Shown: positions 33,782 to 45,287, numbered from the stretch's first letter. The stretch is 64,000 nucleotides of DNA from Coemansia sp. RSA 487 (GCA_027577595.1 JANBRJ010000041.1:1-64000), one strand, 5' to 3'. The notes: generated by a model from the letters alone, not told the origin. Numbers and translations are program-made.

Positions 33782-34354
33782 TGTTTTTCTCGTGTGCCTT
33801 GAAGTCCTTTTGTATTGGAGAGAAGCACTATTGCTAAAGCTTTTATCTTGGTAGTGGTGGTGGTGTGTAGAAATAAAACGATTGATGGCCAAAATTCGTT
33901 GGCTTTATATACCACTGGACAAACTAAGAAGCTTTGAGAGACTAGCAGCTGCTAAAGAGAAATTTCCTTCAAGTGTGCTGGCTTTCTTTCAATATTCTCT
34001 CTGACCTTAATAATTTTAAAGTCTACTACTTTTAATATGTATTTCTTCGTTTAGGGATGGGCAGTTCGATATGTTAAAAGTCATAGACAAATAGCGCCGG
34101 ATTCACCATTTTTCTATCGTATATTTTCGCTTTTTTGTGTAGTTTTTTTTTGTTTTCAACCTGCATTGGTAAATAATTTAATTTACTTTTCTTAAGCGCT
34201 CAAATTGAAGGAAAGCATAAACATTTACTCACGAGCTAATTGTATCTGTAAGCATATATTCTGCAATCGACAAAAGCTGAATGAAAGTAATCGAAGCAAT
34301 AGCAAGTGTTTAAGCAATAACTCGTATGCTGTTGAGCTGACGTATTTCTTACAT
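33782..34354. other. Intergenic region
   Basis: Contains the TATA-like box noted for the small ORF (33903-33911, minus strand). Otherwise AT-rich, nothing recognised. Confidence 0.4.
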
Positions 34355-34879
34355 CTAGTATGCAGCCGGTGGAACGTTGGGAGCCAGAGGCGACGAACCA
34401 GTTACATAGACATACTGATTTGAGGATTCGGTATATGTGGTATAGCCAGTTGGAGGTGGAGGAATGTTATTGGATTCGGTGGACGATGATTGCTGAGTAA
34501 AAGTGACCGGTTCAGTCGAGTAGCTGCTTGTGGCCGTTTGTATCAGCGTATCTGTTGACTCTGTTGATGGCGTGTATGATACTTGAAATGTGTAGTAAGT
34601 GATTCTACTTGTGGTGGTTGGGTTGTCTTCAGGTGAGCTGGTGACAGAAGCAGTGTCCATACTGTACACAGGCGTGGGCGTGCTCGCTGGTGGTGGCATT
34701 GGGACAATTGAATATACTTTAGAATTCATTGAAGTGATTGATTCAGTGGTATACATAGGAACTGGCGGCGCCGAGGAAATAGCACTGCGAGGCAGACACT
34801 TTTGCGCATTTGCTGAAGCAGCCCTGAGCAAGAGAAACAGCGATACAAAAAGAGAGCTGGAAGAAACAATGGAAACCAT
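34355..34879 (-). CDS. Small secreted Ser/Thr/Pro-rich protein, member 2
   Basis: 174 residues. Signal peptide (VSLFLLLRAASANA), then QKCLPRS, a variant of the KCIPRPP start of the proteins at 26.1 and 35.3 kb. The rest is Ser/Thr/Pro/Tyr-rich with no tight tandem repeat. It has the single mature cysteine of the family but lacks the LPTIPAPPV tail, ending instead in PLAPNVPPAAY. No GPI signal. Head-to-tail with the next secreted-protein gene. A perfect 14-bp palindrome GGTATTTAAATACC (34977-34990) lies about 100 bp upstream and may be a core promoter element. Probable cell-wall or extracellular protein. Confidence 0.75.
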   Translation of the reverse strand: MVSIVSSSSLFVSLFLLLRAASANAQKCLPRSAISSAPPVPMYTTESITSMNSKVYSIVPMPPPASTPTPVYSMDTASVTSSPEDNPTTTSRITYYTFQVSYTPSTESTDTLIQTATSSYSTEPVTFTQQSSSTESNNIPPPPTGYTTYTESSNQYVYVTGSSPLAPNVPPAAY

Positions 34880-35301
34880 GTTGAATGCAAAATTGAAATG
34901 CTAGTAATGTCTGATAGTTGGAAAAAGAAGGTAATGATCTGACAGCATTTGCTTTGAAACAAAGCTCGCTTCCATTGGTATTTAAATACCAAAACTTCAG
35001 CTAAATAGATGGAAGCTAGGAGATGAATGCCATCTAAATTTCTATACTTTGCTAAACAGTATATTCCTTTTCGGGAAACAGTGTAATATAATACACTATT
35101 CATACATAGTGACAATTATACAGCTTTAGCTATTTTTAGCGGTTGCGAAAGAAAGACTCATCCCACCCCCCGCTTTGACGCACTAAGGGACAAAGACCAT
35201 ACAAATGAAAAGGAACAATAAAAGCAATTATATTTATTCGAAAGTTCATAAACACAACAATGCTCAAAAATAAACGGGGGTTTAAAGCAAAGGGTCAATG
35301 T
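34880..35301. other. Intergenic region between secreted-protein genes
   Basis: Holds the palindromic TATTTAAATA element at 34977-34990. No ORF of note. Confidence 0.4.
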
Positions 35302-35673
35302 TTAAGCGTCGACAGGGGGAGCAGGGATGGTGGGAAGAGAGAAATCGTCGCTGCCTCCATCACCTCCGTCAGCTGTGGAATCATCGCCGCCGGCAGGGGT
35401 CGAGTCGTCACCGCCTTCGGGAACAGAGGTAGTGGCCTCCTCGGGGACCGAATCGTCGCCACCCTCGGGGGTAGAGTCGGTGGCCTCGGGGACAGAGTCA
35501 GTGGCCTCGGGAGCAGAATCGGTGGCCTCGGGGACCGAAGAGACGGCGGAGTCAGTGTCCACTGGAGGAACGTCGGTGGTGGCTGGGGGACGAGGAATGC
35601 ACTTTGGTGCAGAGTCTTGGGCCATGACAGCGACTGCAAGAGCGGCGAAGGCAAGAGCAAAGGAGATCTTCAT
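35302..35673 (-). CDS. Small secreted acidic repeat protein with KCIPRPP motif, member 3
   Basis: 123 residues. Signal peptide MKISFALAFAALAVAVMA, then QDSAPKCIPRPP, followed by imperfect PEATDSV and PEGGDDS repeats rich in Asp/Glu, and a C-terminus DDFSLPTIPAPPVDA. The start motif and the tail match the protein at 26051-26530 almost exactly, while the repeat centre is unrelated (acidic here, Tyr/Thr there). It has one cysteine in the mature protein. A long ORF in another frame over the same DNA is a product of the GC-rich repeats. Likely a secreted structural or surface protein. Confidence 0.85.
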   Translation of the reverse strand: MKISFALAFAALAVAVMAQDSAPKCIPRPPATTDVPPVDTDSAVSSVPEATDSAPEATDSVPEATDSTPEGGDDSVPEEATTSVPEGGDDSTPAGGDDSTADGGDGGSDDFSLPTIPAPPVDA

Positions 35674-36753
35674 TGTTGTGTTAGAGGCGGGAGGGAGGAT
35701 TTGGAGCGAAAGGTAAAAGGGGGAAATGTAAAAAAGAATGGATTACAAAAGAAATGTAGATTGTTGCTGCTGCGAAAGAAAAACACGATGGAGGCAGAAA
35801 CGGTTTCTTTTATTCTCCTGCTCAGAAAAAAAAAGAAATGGATATGAAGAAAACAAAGTGTGAGCGCCGAAAAAGGAACGTTCTGTAGCGTTACACACGA
35901 ATACGAAGATCACCCATACAAAGAAATAAAGAAAAATATACTTGAAGTGACTGTTGGCTCAGGTCGTCTGTTCTGACGCAATGTGTTTACACCTCCGTTA
36001 AATGGGGGGAGGGATTGTGAATGGAGCGAAAGAAAAACAAGTATGTGCATATATCAGAGAAAGAACAGCCAAGGAATTAGACAACTTTGGAAGTAAAAAG
36101 CCCGCTCAGCCAAACAAATGATAAGGAACACATACATTGAAGATCGTCATGTCCCCATGCTTTTCGAATAACAAGAATTCCAAAAATACAAAACAAGGCG
36201 CTGCCACTCATTAAAACTGCACACACGCTTACGTGTGCATGACTTTGTATGATGCCAAGGGACCGTTAGGACTCTGCACAAGTTCTGGGTCGGCTTTTCT
36301 ATTCTGACAGTTCAGCCAATCCAAAACTCAATTGGATATCCCACCAAGGAGAAAGAGAAGTATGGCAGGTGAGAACACTGTAGTCTCCCAGTGTAATAAA
36401 CAATGGACCGTTAAACACAAGAGTGGAAGAAGTGTGGAGCGCGTGCACCTTGTTCAGTACAGAATGTGCTCCGCCAAGCCCTCATGCCATTTGCTCAAAA
36501 ACCGCATGGTTCCAGGAGACGAACGGAGCAAAATGGTGGCAATGAGAGAAGATCCATTTTCACCAATCAGCTCAATAATCCCCACACAGACACACTTTGG
36601 AAAACGTCATCATTTGTAAGCAGCTTCGTCATCAGCGAAAATGAAAACAACATACTCAAAAGTACCATTTTTGGTACACGCTTATATTATACACGAATCA
36701 TAAGTAATGGTAAAATGGCTTATTCCAGAAAACAGATTGCCATTATTCTGTTA
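35674..36753. other. Intergenic region
   Basis: About 1.1 kb between the 5' end of the secreted-protein gene and the 3' end of the third Myb/SANT-like gene. Short ORFs only; no RNA gene recognised. Confidence 0.4.
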
Positions 36754-39700
36754 TCAGCAGCCAGTGGTAGGAATCTCGACATCAAACTGATAGCTTGCAT
36801 TGCTTGAGCTCCCGGTGGTGTTCGGGTCATCCATAAACACAGCAGATGCAAGCGACGGGGTGCCAAAGTACGCAGCAATCGATGAGACAGAAACAGGCCC
36901 ATCAACAATACCAAGCATTCCCGAAGCGGCCGAGTTGCTAGCGGTTGTCGAAGCCGGAGTTGGTATCACCTGTGGCATTGCAGAAACATCCATCGGTTGA
37001 ATACCACTACAGGGGTCGGCAATGGACGCCGGGCGTGTGGCTGTGGGTGTATAGTTGGTTTGAAGAGGCGATGGCTGCGCCAAGCGCATCAGCATCTCGG
37101 TGCTCCCAAACACGTTCTGCAAGGGCTGCTGCGATGCAGCATCGTCCCATGGCGACAGCTGTGGCGGTTGTGGCGGATACACAGCAACCGACGGCGCCAT
37201 CCGTTGCTCTGCCTGTACAACCGTGCTGTTCTGTGCACCGTTAATGGTTACACGATTAACTATATCCATCGCCATTTCCGCAGCTACTGCAGCCGCCATC
37301 GCTGCCGATGCTTCTTCAGTCACAGGTGTTGCAAACGCCATTTGTCCCGACGAATTGGCGGTAGGCAGAGCGATACCCGCCATGTCCCAGAACGCCGGCG
37401 ACGTAGCAGTGGTCATATGGTGGTCGAGGGGCAAGGCACCGGAGCTATTGGCATAGGGGCTGTTGTGGAGGTCATGGATCGCAGACAGTGCGCTGCTGCT
37501 GGTGCTGTTCGCGCCGCCGCTGAACATGGCTGGGTAGACGTTTGTCTGAATCGCCGCGGGTTCGTCAAAGAACCCAGATGCTGCTGCCAGTGGCGTTACC
37601 GAGGCAAGCGACTCCATGGAAGCAGGAGCCATTGCTGGTGTGCTACCGCCGCCTATCGATACCGAATTTGCGATGGAAGGCGATGCGCCAGCAATGGCAG
37701 CCGCTGCTGCCGCGGCTGCAGCCATGGCCGCATGGTGCTGGTCGCCGGCCGCAAGAAGAGCCGCGTCGTTGAGCGGGGGAAACAGCGATACCGCCGGCAC
37801 AGCGTCTGCAGGCGGCGGCTGATATCCTCCTCCTGTTCCATTTCCCAGCACCATCGGCGCATGGTCCAGCGTGATCCCAGCAAACGGCGAATTGGGCAAC
37901 GACATTGACGAAAAGTCAAGCGACTGTGCGCCTCTAATGTTAGACATCTGAGGTGACAAGAACTGCATAGTGCTGGAATTGGTGGCCCCTGCCCCTGCCA
38001 CTGACGACGACGACGAGGCGGCAGAGTCAGGCGACAAAAGAGGCGGCGCCCCATAAGGCGAGCCGTTGTTGATCCGCGCACGTCTGATAGACGCTTTGCC
38101 AGAAGACACTCCGCCCCCTACTACTGACTGTGCCGGGCCATGACGACGGCGCACGGGCCCGTGGAGCCGAGGGTCGTCGGAGACGCGACGTACGCTTGCT
38201 GGTACTGGGGCCGTCGAAGCCGCCAGAACGGGGTCAAAGAATCCATGCGCAAATGGACGCAATCCAAACAGCTCCACCATGCTAGCTAGCACCTTTTCCT
38301 TGTCTGCGCGCATCAGCATTAGAACCGTCGCAGGACCAGCAGCCGCGCTGGGCTGCCACGCCGGGCGCAGACCCGTGCCTACGATGGTCGGTGTCCAGTC
38401 GGCGCACGTGAGCTCGAAGAAATGGCCCCTGCGGCGGGAGAAGAACGAGTACCGCAACCCGCCCTGCACATACGCAAACGCCAAGCCAGGCGCCGGTGCA
38501 TCGCTGTTGTGGTTGAGCAAGTGCGGTGGTGGGGGCGGCGTTAGTGGGTCGATTGCGTCGGCCGGGTGCTTACGGTCCGTGTACTCGTGCCACAGTGGAC
38601 CCTCTGTAGACGACACCAAGTGGCTGAGGACCGGGTCGTGGTGTGGGAACGCTCCAAACGGCTGGTCGTTGCTTCCGTGGCTGACCAGCAACGCCAGCGA
38701 CATATGGGATCCAGTGGGTGTGTGGTCCAGCAGTGCGCAAACGGTTACCATGGTATATGGCTCGCGGTGCTCGACAGCGTCCCGGATACATATGGCAAGG
38801 TCGCCAGCCAGTGCGCTTGCGCGGACAGTGCGCGCAATATGCGAACGTGAAACAGCCATCTTGATTCCTCCTGCATCCAGTGCTGCTCTGAAGTGCGGGA
38901 CAACAGTCAGTGGGATCGTGCTATTGCTGTCGTCCGTGTTGAGCGCCCCCGGCTCAAGGACAGATAAAAGGTGCTGAGCAAGGAATGTGGCCTCCTGGCG
39001 CACCCAGTCGTCCTTTCCTGCGTACCGGAGCCCCAACGATGTCCAGCGGCTTCGCAGCCCCAGGAACTTGTGCCACGAATGCCCAACCGCTGCAACTAGC
39101 TGTCGAGTTGGCCGGTGGTAGGATCTGCCGCCCATTGCGCTCATGCATCTGCTGCTGCTGGAGGTAGCGTAGTCGTCGGTGGCATCGCTGGTGATGTCTG
39201 ACTGAAAGTCCGTCAACAGCGACGAGCTTGGCGTCTGGAGCGACTGTCTGTGGACACGAGCCTCCATATGGCTAGCACCAGCAGCAGCATTGTCTGGGTG
39301 TTCATCGATATTTGTCCGCTGCAGCTCCTTGTTTGCCAGAAATAGCCTGTATGCGTTTACAGAAGTCACCCACAGTTCAGGCGCCTTTCTGCGGAATATA
39401 TCGCAATAGTAGTTGACACTCTTGACGACTGGCTGCTGGTCTCCATCCTCGCCAGCATTGCTGTTGTTGCTGCTGCTTCTGGGTCGGCGAGTCGAATGGT
39501 GCGAGCCAGGTGCAAGGTAGTCACTGTCATCCACACAATCATCAACAGCATAACCATCGGCCACAGAAGACGATGCCGCCACTGCTTCTTCTGTTGCTGC
39601 TGCTGCTGATGCTAATTTCTTGTCAGCTGCCTTCTCCTGACGCTGCCCTTGTTTGGCCACTGCCGCAAGCATATGCATGGCCTCAGGCACCTCGCCAGAA

Positions 39701-40107
39701 AAGATCCCATGAATGCTCTCCCTAGTCTTCAGGTTCATCAAGCATTTTTCAGCACGCTTCAGGTTCCGCGAATCAATGGCCGGGTTCGCCCAACGCAACA
39801 AATAGCTGTGCGGCGTGAAGAATCGCTGCCGCAAATTTTGCACCTTGTTGTACAGCTCCTTTGACGGTCTGCTAAACGATAGGTGTTGGAATCGTGCGTC
39901 CGGGACACTATGGTTCTTACTGTATGCCGCTGTCGTATAGCTGGCCGTTATGAACTCATCCACAAGTATTTCCATCACTTCGCGAGTCTCAGATTCGGTC
40001 CAATTGTTACGCAGCCATGATGAGATACGTCTGTTGCTTCTTCCGCCGTTGCTATCGTCTCCTGTGGTCGCATTGCGCTGTCGTCTTTTCGATGTATGTG
40101 TGTTCAT
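36754..40107 (-). CDS. Myb/SANT-like family protein, member 3
   Basis: 1117 residues. After a basic N-terminus (SKRRQRN), residues about 34-110 read NNWTESETREVMEILVDEF to ELYNKVQNLRQRFF, a Myb/SANT-like DNA-binding segment. Next come YYCDIFRRKAPELWVTSVNAYRLF (about 225-255) and a core starting RLVAAVGHSWHKFLGLRSRW, with PHFRAALDAGGIKMAVSRSHIAR and GSHMSLALLVSHG, which align in order with the core of the proteins at 4.6 and 7.5 kb. The C-terminal 500 residues are Ala/Ser/Pro-rich with poly-Ala. The N-terminal 250 residues align with the short protein at 54.8 kb. Its 5' side faces a 5.2-kb desert. Probable nuclear regulator; targets unknown. Confidence 0.85.
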   Translation of the reverse strand: MNTHTSKRRQRNATTGDDSNGGRSNRRISSWLRNNWTESETREVMEILVDEFITASYTTAAYSKNHSVPDARFQHLSFSRPSKELYNKVQNLRQRFFTPHSYLLRWANPAIDSRNLKRAEKCLMNLKTRESIHGIFSGEVPEAMHMLAAVAKQGQRQEKAADKKLASAAAATEEAVAASSSVADGYAVDDCVDDSDYLAPGSHHSTRRPRSSSNNSNAGEDGDQQPVVKSVNYYCDIFRRKAPELWVTSVNAYRLFLANKELQRTNIDEHPDNAAAGASHMEARVHRQSLQTPSSSLLTDFQSDITSDATDDYATSSSSRCMSAMGGRSYHRPTRQLVAAVGHSWHKFLGLRSRWTSLGLRYAGKDDWVRQEATFLAQHLLSVLEPGALNTDDSNSTIPLTVVPHFRAALDAGGIKMAVSRSHIARTVRASALAGDLAICIRDAVEHREPYTMVTVCALLDHTPTGSHMSLALLVSHGSNDQPFGAFPHHDPVLSHLVSSTEGPLWHEYTDRKHPADAIDPLTPPPPPHLLNHNSDAPAPGLAFAYVQGGLRYSFFSRRRGHFFELTCADWTPTIVGTGLRPAWQPSAAAGPATVLMLMRADKEKVLASMVELFGLRPFAHGFFDPVLAASTAPVPASVRRVSDDPRLHGPVRRRHGPAQSVVGGGVSSGKASIRRARINNGSPYGAPPLLSPDSAASSSSSVAGAGATNSSTMQFLSPQMSNIRGAQSLDFSSMSLPNSPFAGITLDHAPMVLGNGTGGGYQPPPADAVPAVSLFPPLNDAALLAAGDQHHAAMAAAAAAAAAIAGASPSIANSVSIGGGSTPAMAPASMESLASVTPLAAASGFFDEPAAIQTNVYPAMFSGGANSTSSSALSAIHDLHNSPYANSSGALPLDHHMTTATSPAFWDMAGIALPTANSSGQMAFATPVTEEASAAMAAAVAAEMAMDIVNRVTINGAQNSTVVQAEQRMAPSVAVYPPQPPQLSPWDDAASQQPLQNVFGSTEMLMRLAQPSPLQTNYTPTATRPASIADPCSGIQPMDVSAMPQVIPTPASTTASNSAASGMLGIVDGPVSVSSIAAYFGTPSLASAVFMDDPNTTGSSSNASYQFDVEIPTTGC

Positions 40108-41438
40108 ACCTGGGGCTTTTTTTATTTCGTGGGCGAGGATGGGAATAGAAAAATGGTGGAGATAAATTACGTTGCGTGCGTAAAATGGATAGCTATATAC
40201 ACACGGGTATCGAGTTAGAGGAATTAGAGAAGGCGAGGAGATGAGTAGAGATGAAAGAAGAAAAAAGTGACCAAGGAAGGGTCTATCGTATGCTATTCGG
40301 AATTGGGGTGTTTATAAAAGAAAACAAATGTATATGGATTAGTTGATAATAAAAGCGATAAAGGTTGGGATTTGCTGAGTAACAAACAAGGATCAATGTG
40401 TACTAAGAAAAGCAATATATGAAAATAAGCAGATTGATAAAAAAGGCATATGAGATAACATGTAAGCAAGCCCGCTAGATGGAAGAGGAGAAGCATCAAG
40501 GCTGGTGAGATGGAGGGGATACAGGTTTTTATTTAGGGTTATGAGTGCCAAGAACATCAAAAGTAAAGCAACCAAAAGGAAATTGGAGCTATGGAATTGG
40601 CCGTACATTGTATCCATTCTTCATCCGAAGATAGTACAAGAAACATTGTAAAAGTGCTTGTCAAAAAAACAAGGGGGAAGGGCCAAGACGATGGGGAGGA
40701 GGGAAAGCAAGTGACTTTTGCTATACATTGGCGCAAACGAGAAGGTAACGCCCACACACATCACTGCAAACGAAAGGGCCAAGCGTTGTTGATGCATGTC
40801 TCACCTGCTCCGCTTCGGCTTTCTTTTTTGCTGAGATGCGTGCCTATTTGAATTGCCATGCCCAAAAATACATCGTCTCCCCCCACTTGTTCCTCTTGTT
40901 TGACGTTTGGAAAAGAGGGGGAGAAGATGAAAGAGGCTTGCATCCCAGAGAAGCAAAAAAAAAGAAGCCCTTGTGTTTCCTTCATTGCCGATAACACATC
41001 GTATAATGGAGATGTTTGCTCTCCTCCACTGCCTCTCCCTTTTTGTCCAAAAGATGTTTTTATCTCCTCTCCCGCTGTTATGCTTGGAGAGTCAATAAGG
41101 GTGTGTTTAAGAAGGAATATAATAACCGAGAAAACGTAGACGCCTTGTTTAACAGATACAATAGCCAGCATGTTGCGCTTTCTTGTTCACGCCCAAAAAA
41201 AAGAATGAAACAATTGAGCAATATTAAACAGCCCAAAAGAAATAACGAGCACATTGCGCCTCCCTTTATTCTCGTTATTGAGTGCAATTCTGTCTCTGTT
41301 GTATACAAGAACACATTAACCTCCACTAAAGATCCGTGTTGACGGTTGTTCTGCTGGAGATAGATGAATGGGGAGAGGATCTGTCTGCTATCATCACAAT
41401 TGCAATAACACAAACAAGGAATTGCTCTTTCATCTAAT

Positions 41439-41669
41439 ATGAGTGCAGTTCCGTGTATCTGCCACCACCACTTTTGCACAAATACCACCACTTGCCTTTT
41501 TTTGTCGCTAGCGAAAAGGAAGAATGCCCCAGTATTGTCTAGTTCCAAGGAAGCTTTGAAGCGATTGGAATCGAAAGATCAAAAATCAAAAATTAAAAAT
41601 CAAGATGACGATGCGTTGGCTGTAATTAAGAAGCAACCACGAAGTCGCTCCCCCTACCGCCGAAAATAG
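41439..41669 (+). CDS. Possible small SR-tail ORF
   Basis: 76 codons. The last 50 (KRKNAPVLSSSKEALKRLESK to QPRSRSPYRRK) are hydrophilic and look protein-like, with an RS-type end. The first 25 (CICHHHFCTNTTTC) do not. A T-rich run ending in CTAG precedes the good part, so it could be a last exon. No upstream exon was found. Low confidence. Confidence 0.25.
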   Translation: MSAVPCICHHHFCTNTTTCLFLSLAKRKNAPVLSSSKEALKRLESKDQKSKIKNQDDDALAVIKKQPRSRSPYRRK

Positions 41670-43126
41670 AGTTTCCAGAAAATATATTAGAGTAAAGAAA
41701 GAATGGATAAAGAAAGTGTGAAATAATTCAAAGCAACAAGATGGAAAGAAGAAAAGGAAGGTAATAAAACAAACACAACCTGTGCAAAAGACCTGATGTT
41801 TTATGTCACTAATAAAGGGCAAGGACCCTTTGAGAGGGCGTTAGAGTGCTGGGAAAATTGCGTGTGGCTCGTTTTGGAAAATAAAAGGTGGGGTGTAGTC
41901 GGGAACCCTTGCACGCAACCCCCCATCTTTTTCGTTGTGACCCTGTTTCTTCAGCAGAAAACACTCCACAACATCTTTCGGGGTTATTTGGAGAATCCAA
42001 CTTGCAGCGTGGCCAAAGTGGTTGGTTCGCTTGAGTTGTTTCGAATTGAATGAAGCAAAGCAATTGTACGCGAGCAATGGGATTGGTGGGGGGGAGATCC
42101 TCTCTTCCGGCCATAAATACTCCTGGCTTATTTTTTTGCGCAGCAGCAGAAGCAACAAAAGCAGGATGCAGTGGCTCTTTCAATTTTCTTGTTGGGAAGA
42201 ATGGGTTTTTTTTTGGATGCGCAACACACATGAATCATGCAAGTCGTTTTTCCCTTCTTTTTTTACTGTGAGCAACATATTCTGCATCTTTTGAGCTTAT
42301 GAGGTTAAAGCGTATTGTGCATTTGCTTTTGGCTCTTGCTTTTCTACGCAGCAGAGACTGCGCCCAAGAGATTAGGAAAGAAGCAAATTTATGTAGGCTG
42401 CGTTGCATCTCTATTGAGTTCCAAATGCACAGATATCACTCACACATGGTGACAACAACAAATAAGCCGATTTGCAGTTCTGCCTGTGCTTTTGTTGGAT
42501 TCGTTGTTATCGGCTATTAATCCAAAAATGGCTGTGCTGCTTTGTTTTTGTTTTTATGCTTCTGTTTACGTTGGCTTCGGCACTGTGTACAATCGGCCCC
42601 ACCGCTTCTACTTTTCTGCGGGTACCACAGTGTTGGGATGGGTGTACGTGGCTGAATGGCCGACAAACAGGGAAGGAGAGTTACTTGCATCGCTGTCAAG
42701 ATCCTCTGCTTGCTTTCTTTTTCAATTGTGCGTTCAGTCTGGAGAAACAAAACAAAGCAAACCAAAACAAAAAAATCGTTCCTGGCCTCAGAATGCATCC
42801 AATCCGTAGCAGCATTATTTTGGTACCAATTGTTTGCTTGGACATGGCAAACCACATAATAACAGAAAATGTGATGCTGTTGGCAGAAACGATCTGCATT
42901 CTCTCCTTTGTGTTTCCCCTGTTCGCAGGCGTTTCTTCCTTTGAAGTCTGCCGAATAAAAGCTCTCTTCAGTGCGCCCTTTTGTTGTTATTTAGAAAGCG
43001 CAATATATGTACAGACGATCGTAGATGCGTGCTCTAATGCCATTGTAAGTTATCCAAATAAAGGCATAGATGGAATCGGAGGCTCAGAACACTACTCGCG
43101 TCTCCCTTTCTTGTCAGCTGCAAGAC

Positions 43127-43152
43127 TGTTGTTGTTGTTGTTGTTGTTGTTT
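43127..43152. repeat. TTG trinucleotide microsatellite
   Basis: About eight TTG units in noncoding DNA. Confidence 0.9.
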
Positions 43153-43583
43153 GTCCTTATCTTATCGCCCCATGCATACATGCTCCTCATCGCCACCCTG
43201 TTGCGTTTCTAAAAAGAAGATCCATCTATCTCTTTATTTTTTCCACACCTCAGTGCCAGCGTATGCGTGGCGCCATCCCAACCACAAACTGTTAGCAATC
43301 AACTTTGTCAATCTAAGCGCACAACGGTAAATCTTTCCCTTTTCGCCTATCATCAATGCTCGGCCCAGCCCATTTTTGCCGCTATTTGCGTAGTGTCTTT
43401 CAGATGCATTTGTCCTACCAGTTCGATGTTTGTTGACCGTTGGGAAACGGTCTTTTGGCAATATGAGAAAACCTCCAATTACAAATGGAGAGTGGGAACA
43501 AACAAATATGTTGTGGAACCACGCCGATTCAAGTCGCAAGCATGACAGCGGGTATTCGCTCCCCTCAAAAAATTTTGACTTCA

Positions 43584-43684
43584 ACACATCGTTTGCAACC
43601 AACACTGCGTCATTTTTCGCTAAACCACAACATTAAATAACATTTGCAGTTCTTACACGGTAATTGACTACTTTGGCCACTGTG
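43584..43684. repeat. Dispersed repeat, probable Tc1-like terminal sequence, copy 2
   Basis: The minus strand reads from the outer edge as CAGTGGCCAAAGTAGTCAATT, a typical Tc1/mariner-style end (CAGTGGCC start). It matches 33240-33335 block by block. No transposase remains beside it, so it may be a solo end or a small non-autonomous element. Confidence 0.6.
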
Positions 43685-45287
43685 TTGCAGGTTCAAACAC
43701 GATTATTGTTGGCTCTGGAGCTTTTCCAAATTGTTCTTTTCCGCCGCTCAATATCCCGCTGACGCGTTAGTTTACAGTTATCATATGCTGCTGCGATCCG
43801 TGCATCGGTACAGCAAATGTACTTGTCTCGTCGTTTAGAGTTAGCAAGCACGAACTCGCAATCTTTGAAGCAGAAAACAGGACATGGGTGAAAAATCATC
43901 AGCTGCTTTGGAATGGCACGTGATAAGTAAGAGGGATTCATTGTTCTGTGTCAAGTGGTTGAAATCAGGAAAATAAACAGACGTCTGTCAAGTGACATTG
44001 CCGCCAATAGTCTCTATAGTCTGTTGCAGCACTATACATGCCTATGTGATGTAAAGCTTGCGCTGCTACATGCCATTCAACTCAACCATTGTTGTCACAT
44101 TGCATTGATTGGAATTAGATTAGCGAGCTTCGTTTATATATATGAAACGTGATGCTTAAAAATGGAAATCACCACAATAGTCGTTACGATTTGCTAGCCA
44201 CTTACATGTACACACTGTATTTTCTACATGGTATTTACTATCAATACAGAATACAAATGGCTTTTTATTTTTACTTTACATATTCAATAGCATATTATTT
44301 GAACATTACCCTATGCTATTTTCTACATCTTTTAATTCTGCTATTGCCCTTTTGGGCAAATAAAGCAAAAAGATATCTCTAAAAAAGCTAAATACACGCT
44401 GCTTTTTGATATCGCGGCTGAAGCTGCAACAAAAGTAGTTTAGCTGTTCTTTTGACATAATTAGAATGATTCGTTATTTAGCTAATTGCAGAGTTACTAG
44501 TCATGAATTCCAAGACTAAGCGGCGTATAGCGTTCAATATTTATTCAATGCCAGCTGTTAATATTCAATCCCGCTCATGTATCAACAATTGAAGACTCTT
44601 CTTTCAATTTGTTTGTTGTTACAAAGTGTTAACCACAAATTTCGAAAAGGGTGGTGGTGAAATACAATTCAAAAAAGTAGCGACTCAAAAGCCATACAAA
44701 ATTTGAAAAACAAACATCGCTATAGCATATCTTCTCTTTGCAGGTCAGGGTAAGGGAAGGCTCTACAGTGCTTTGATTGCAATAAGCACAAAGAGGCCAA
44801 AGGAGAAAACAAAAAAGCAAAAAAAAAAACAATGTCAATGGCACATAACAAACGAAGGAAAGTCCCTTGCCCACGTTTTCTGTAGTTCTTAAAACAGGAT
44901 TTATGACACCATGTACGTACGCACTAAACCAAAACAAGTCTTTATTCGTGTAATGCCATCTTTTGGTGTTGCTGCAAAAGGGAGTTTCCAAAAAAAGTCA
45001 TAGCGGTGCCAGTTGCATTGTCATTCTTATTAAAAAGAGGACCGATATTTGCCCTTGCAGCAGTACGTACTTAAACAAGTATACGTGAACCCTGGCATAC
45101 CTCCAATTTTGTTTAGTTTCTCCCATCTTTTTACCTTCCTGTATCTTGTTCATCTTTACATTACTACAGTTCGTTATTAATTGTGAAGCATTTTTATAAC
45201 ATTGACGTTATTTATTGATCATCCTCATCAATTGCGCATCAATCCCCCCTCTTTAACAGGTCCATAGTTAAAATAGGGAATAGCGAA

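Larger units (their letters stand above)
40108..45287. other. 5.2-kb gene desert
   Basis: Apart from one weak small ORF (41439-41669), a TIR-like repeat (43584-43684) and a TTG run (43127-43152), no feature is recognisable. A 246-codon ORF at 42472-43212 is Cys/Leu/Phe-rich and reads like chance translation. The region separates the 5' ends of a minus-strand and a plus-strand gene. Confidence 0.4.

Noticed and set aside
35260-35847. A 195-codon plus-strand ORF across the secreted-protein gene
   Set aside because: Created by the GC-rich repeats of the minus-strand gene, which has a signal peptide and family motifs.
36997-37908. A 303-codon plus-strand ORF opposite Myb/SANT member 3
   Set aside because: Arg/Cys/His-rich translation typical of antisense to GC-rich codons; no domain.
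42472-43212. A 246-codon plus-strand ORF in the 40-45 kb desert
   Set aside because: Rich in Cys, Leu and Phe with a repeat-encoded poly-Leu; no domain and no sensible start context; overlaps other equally long chance ORFs.
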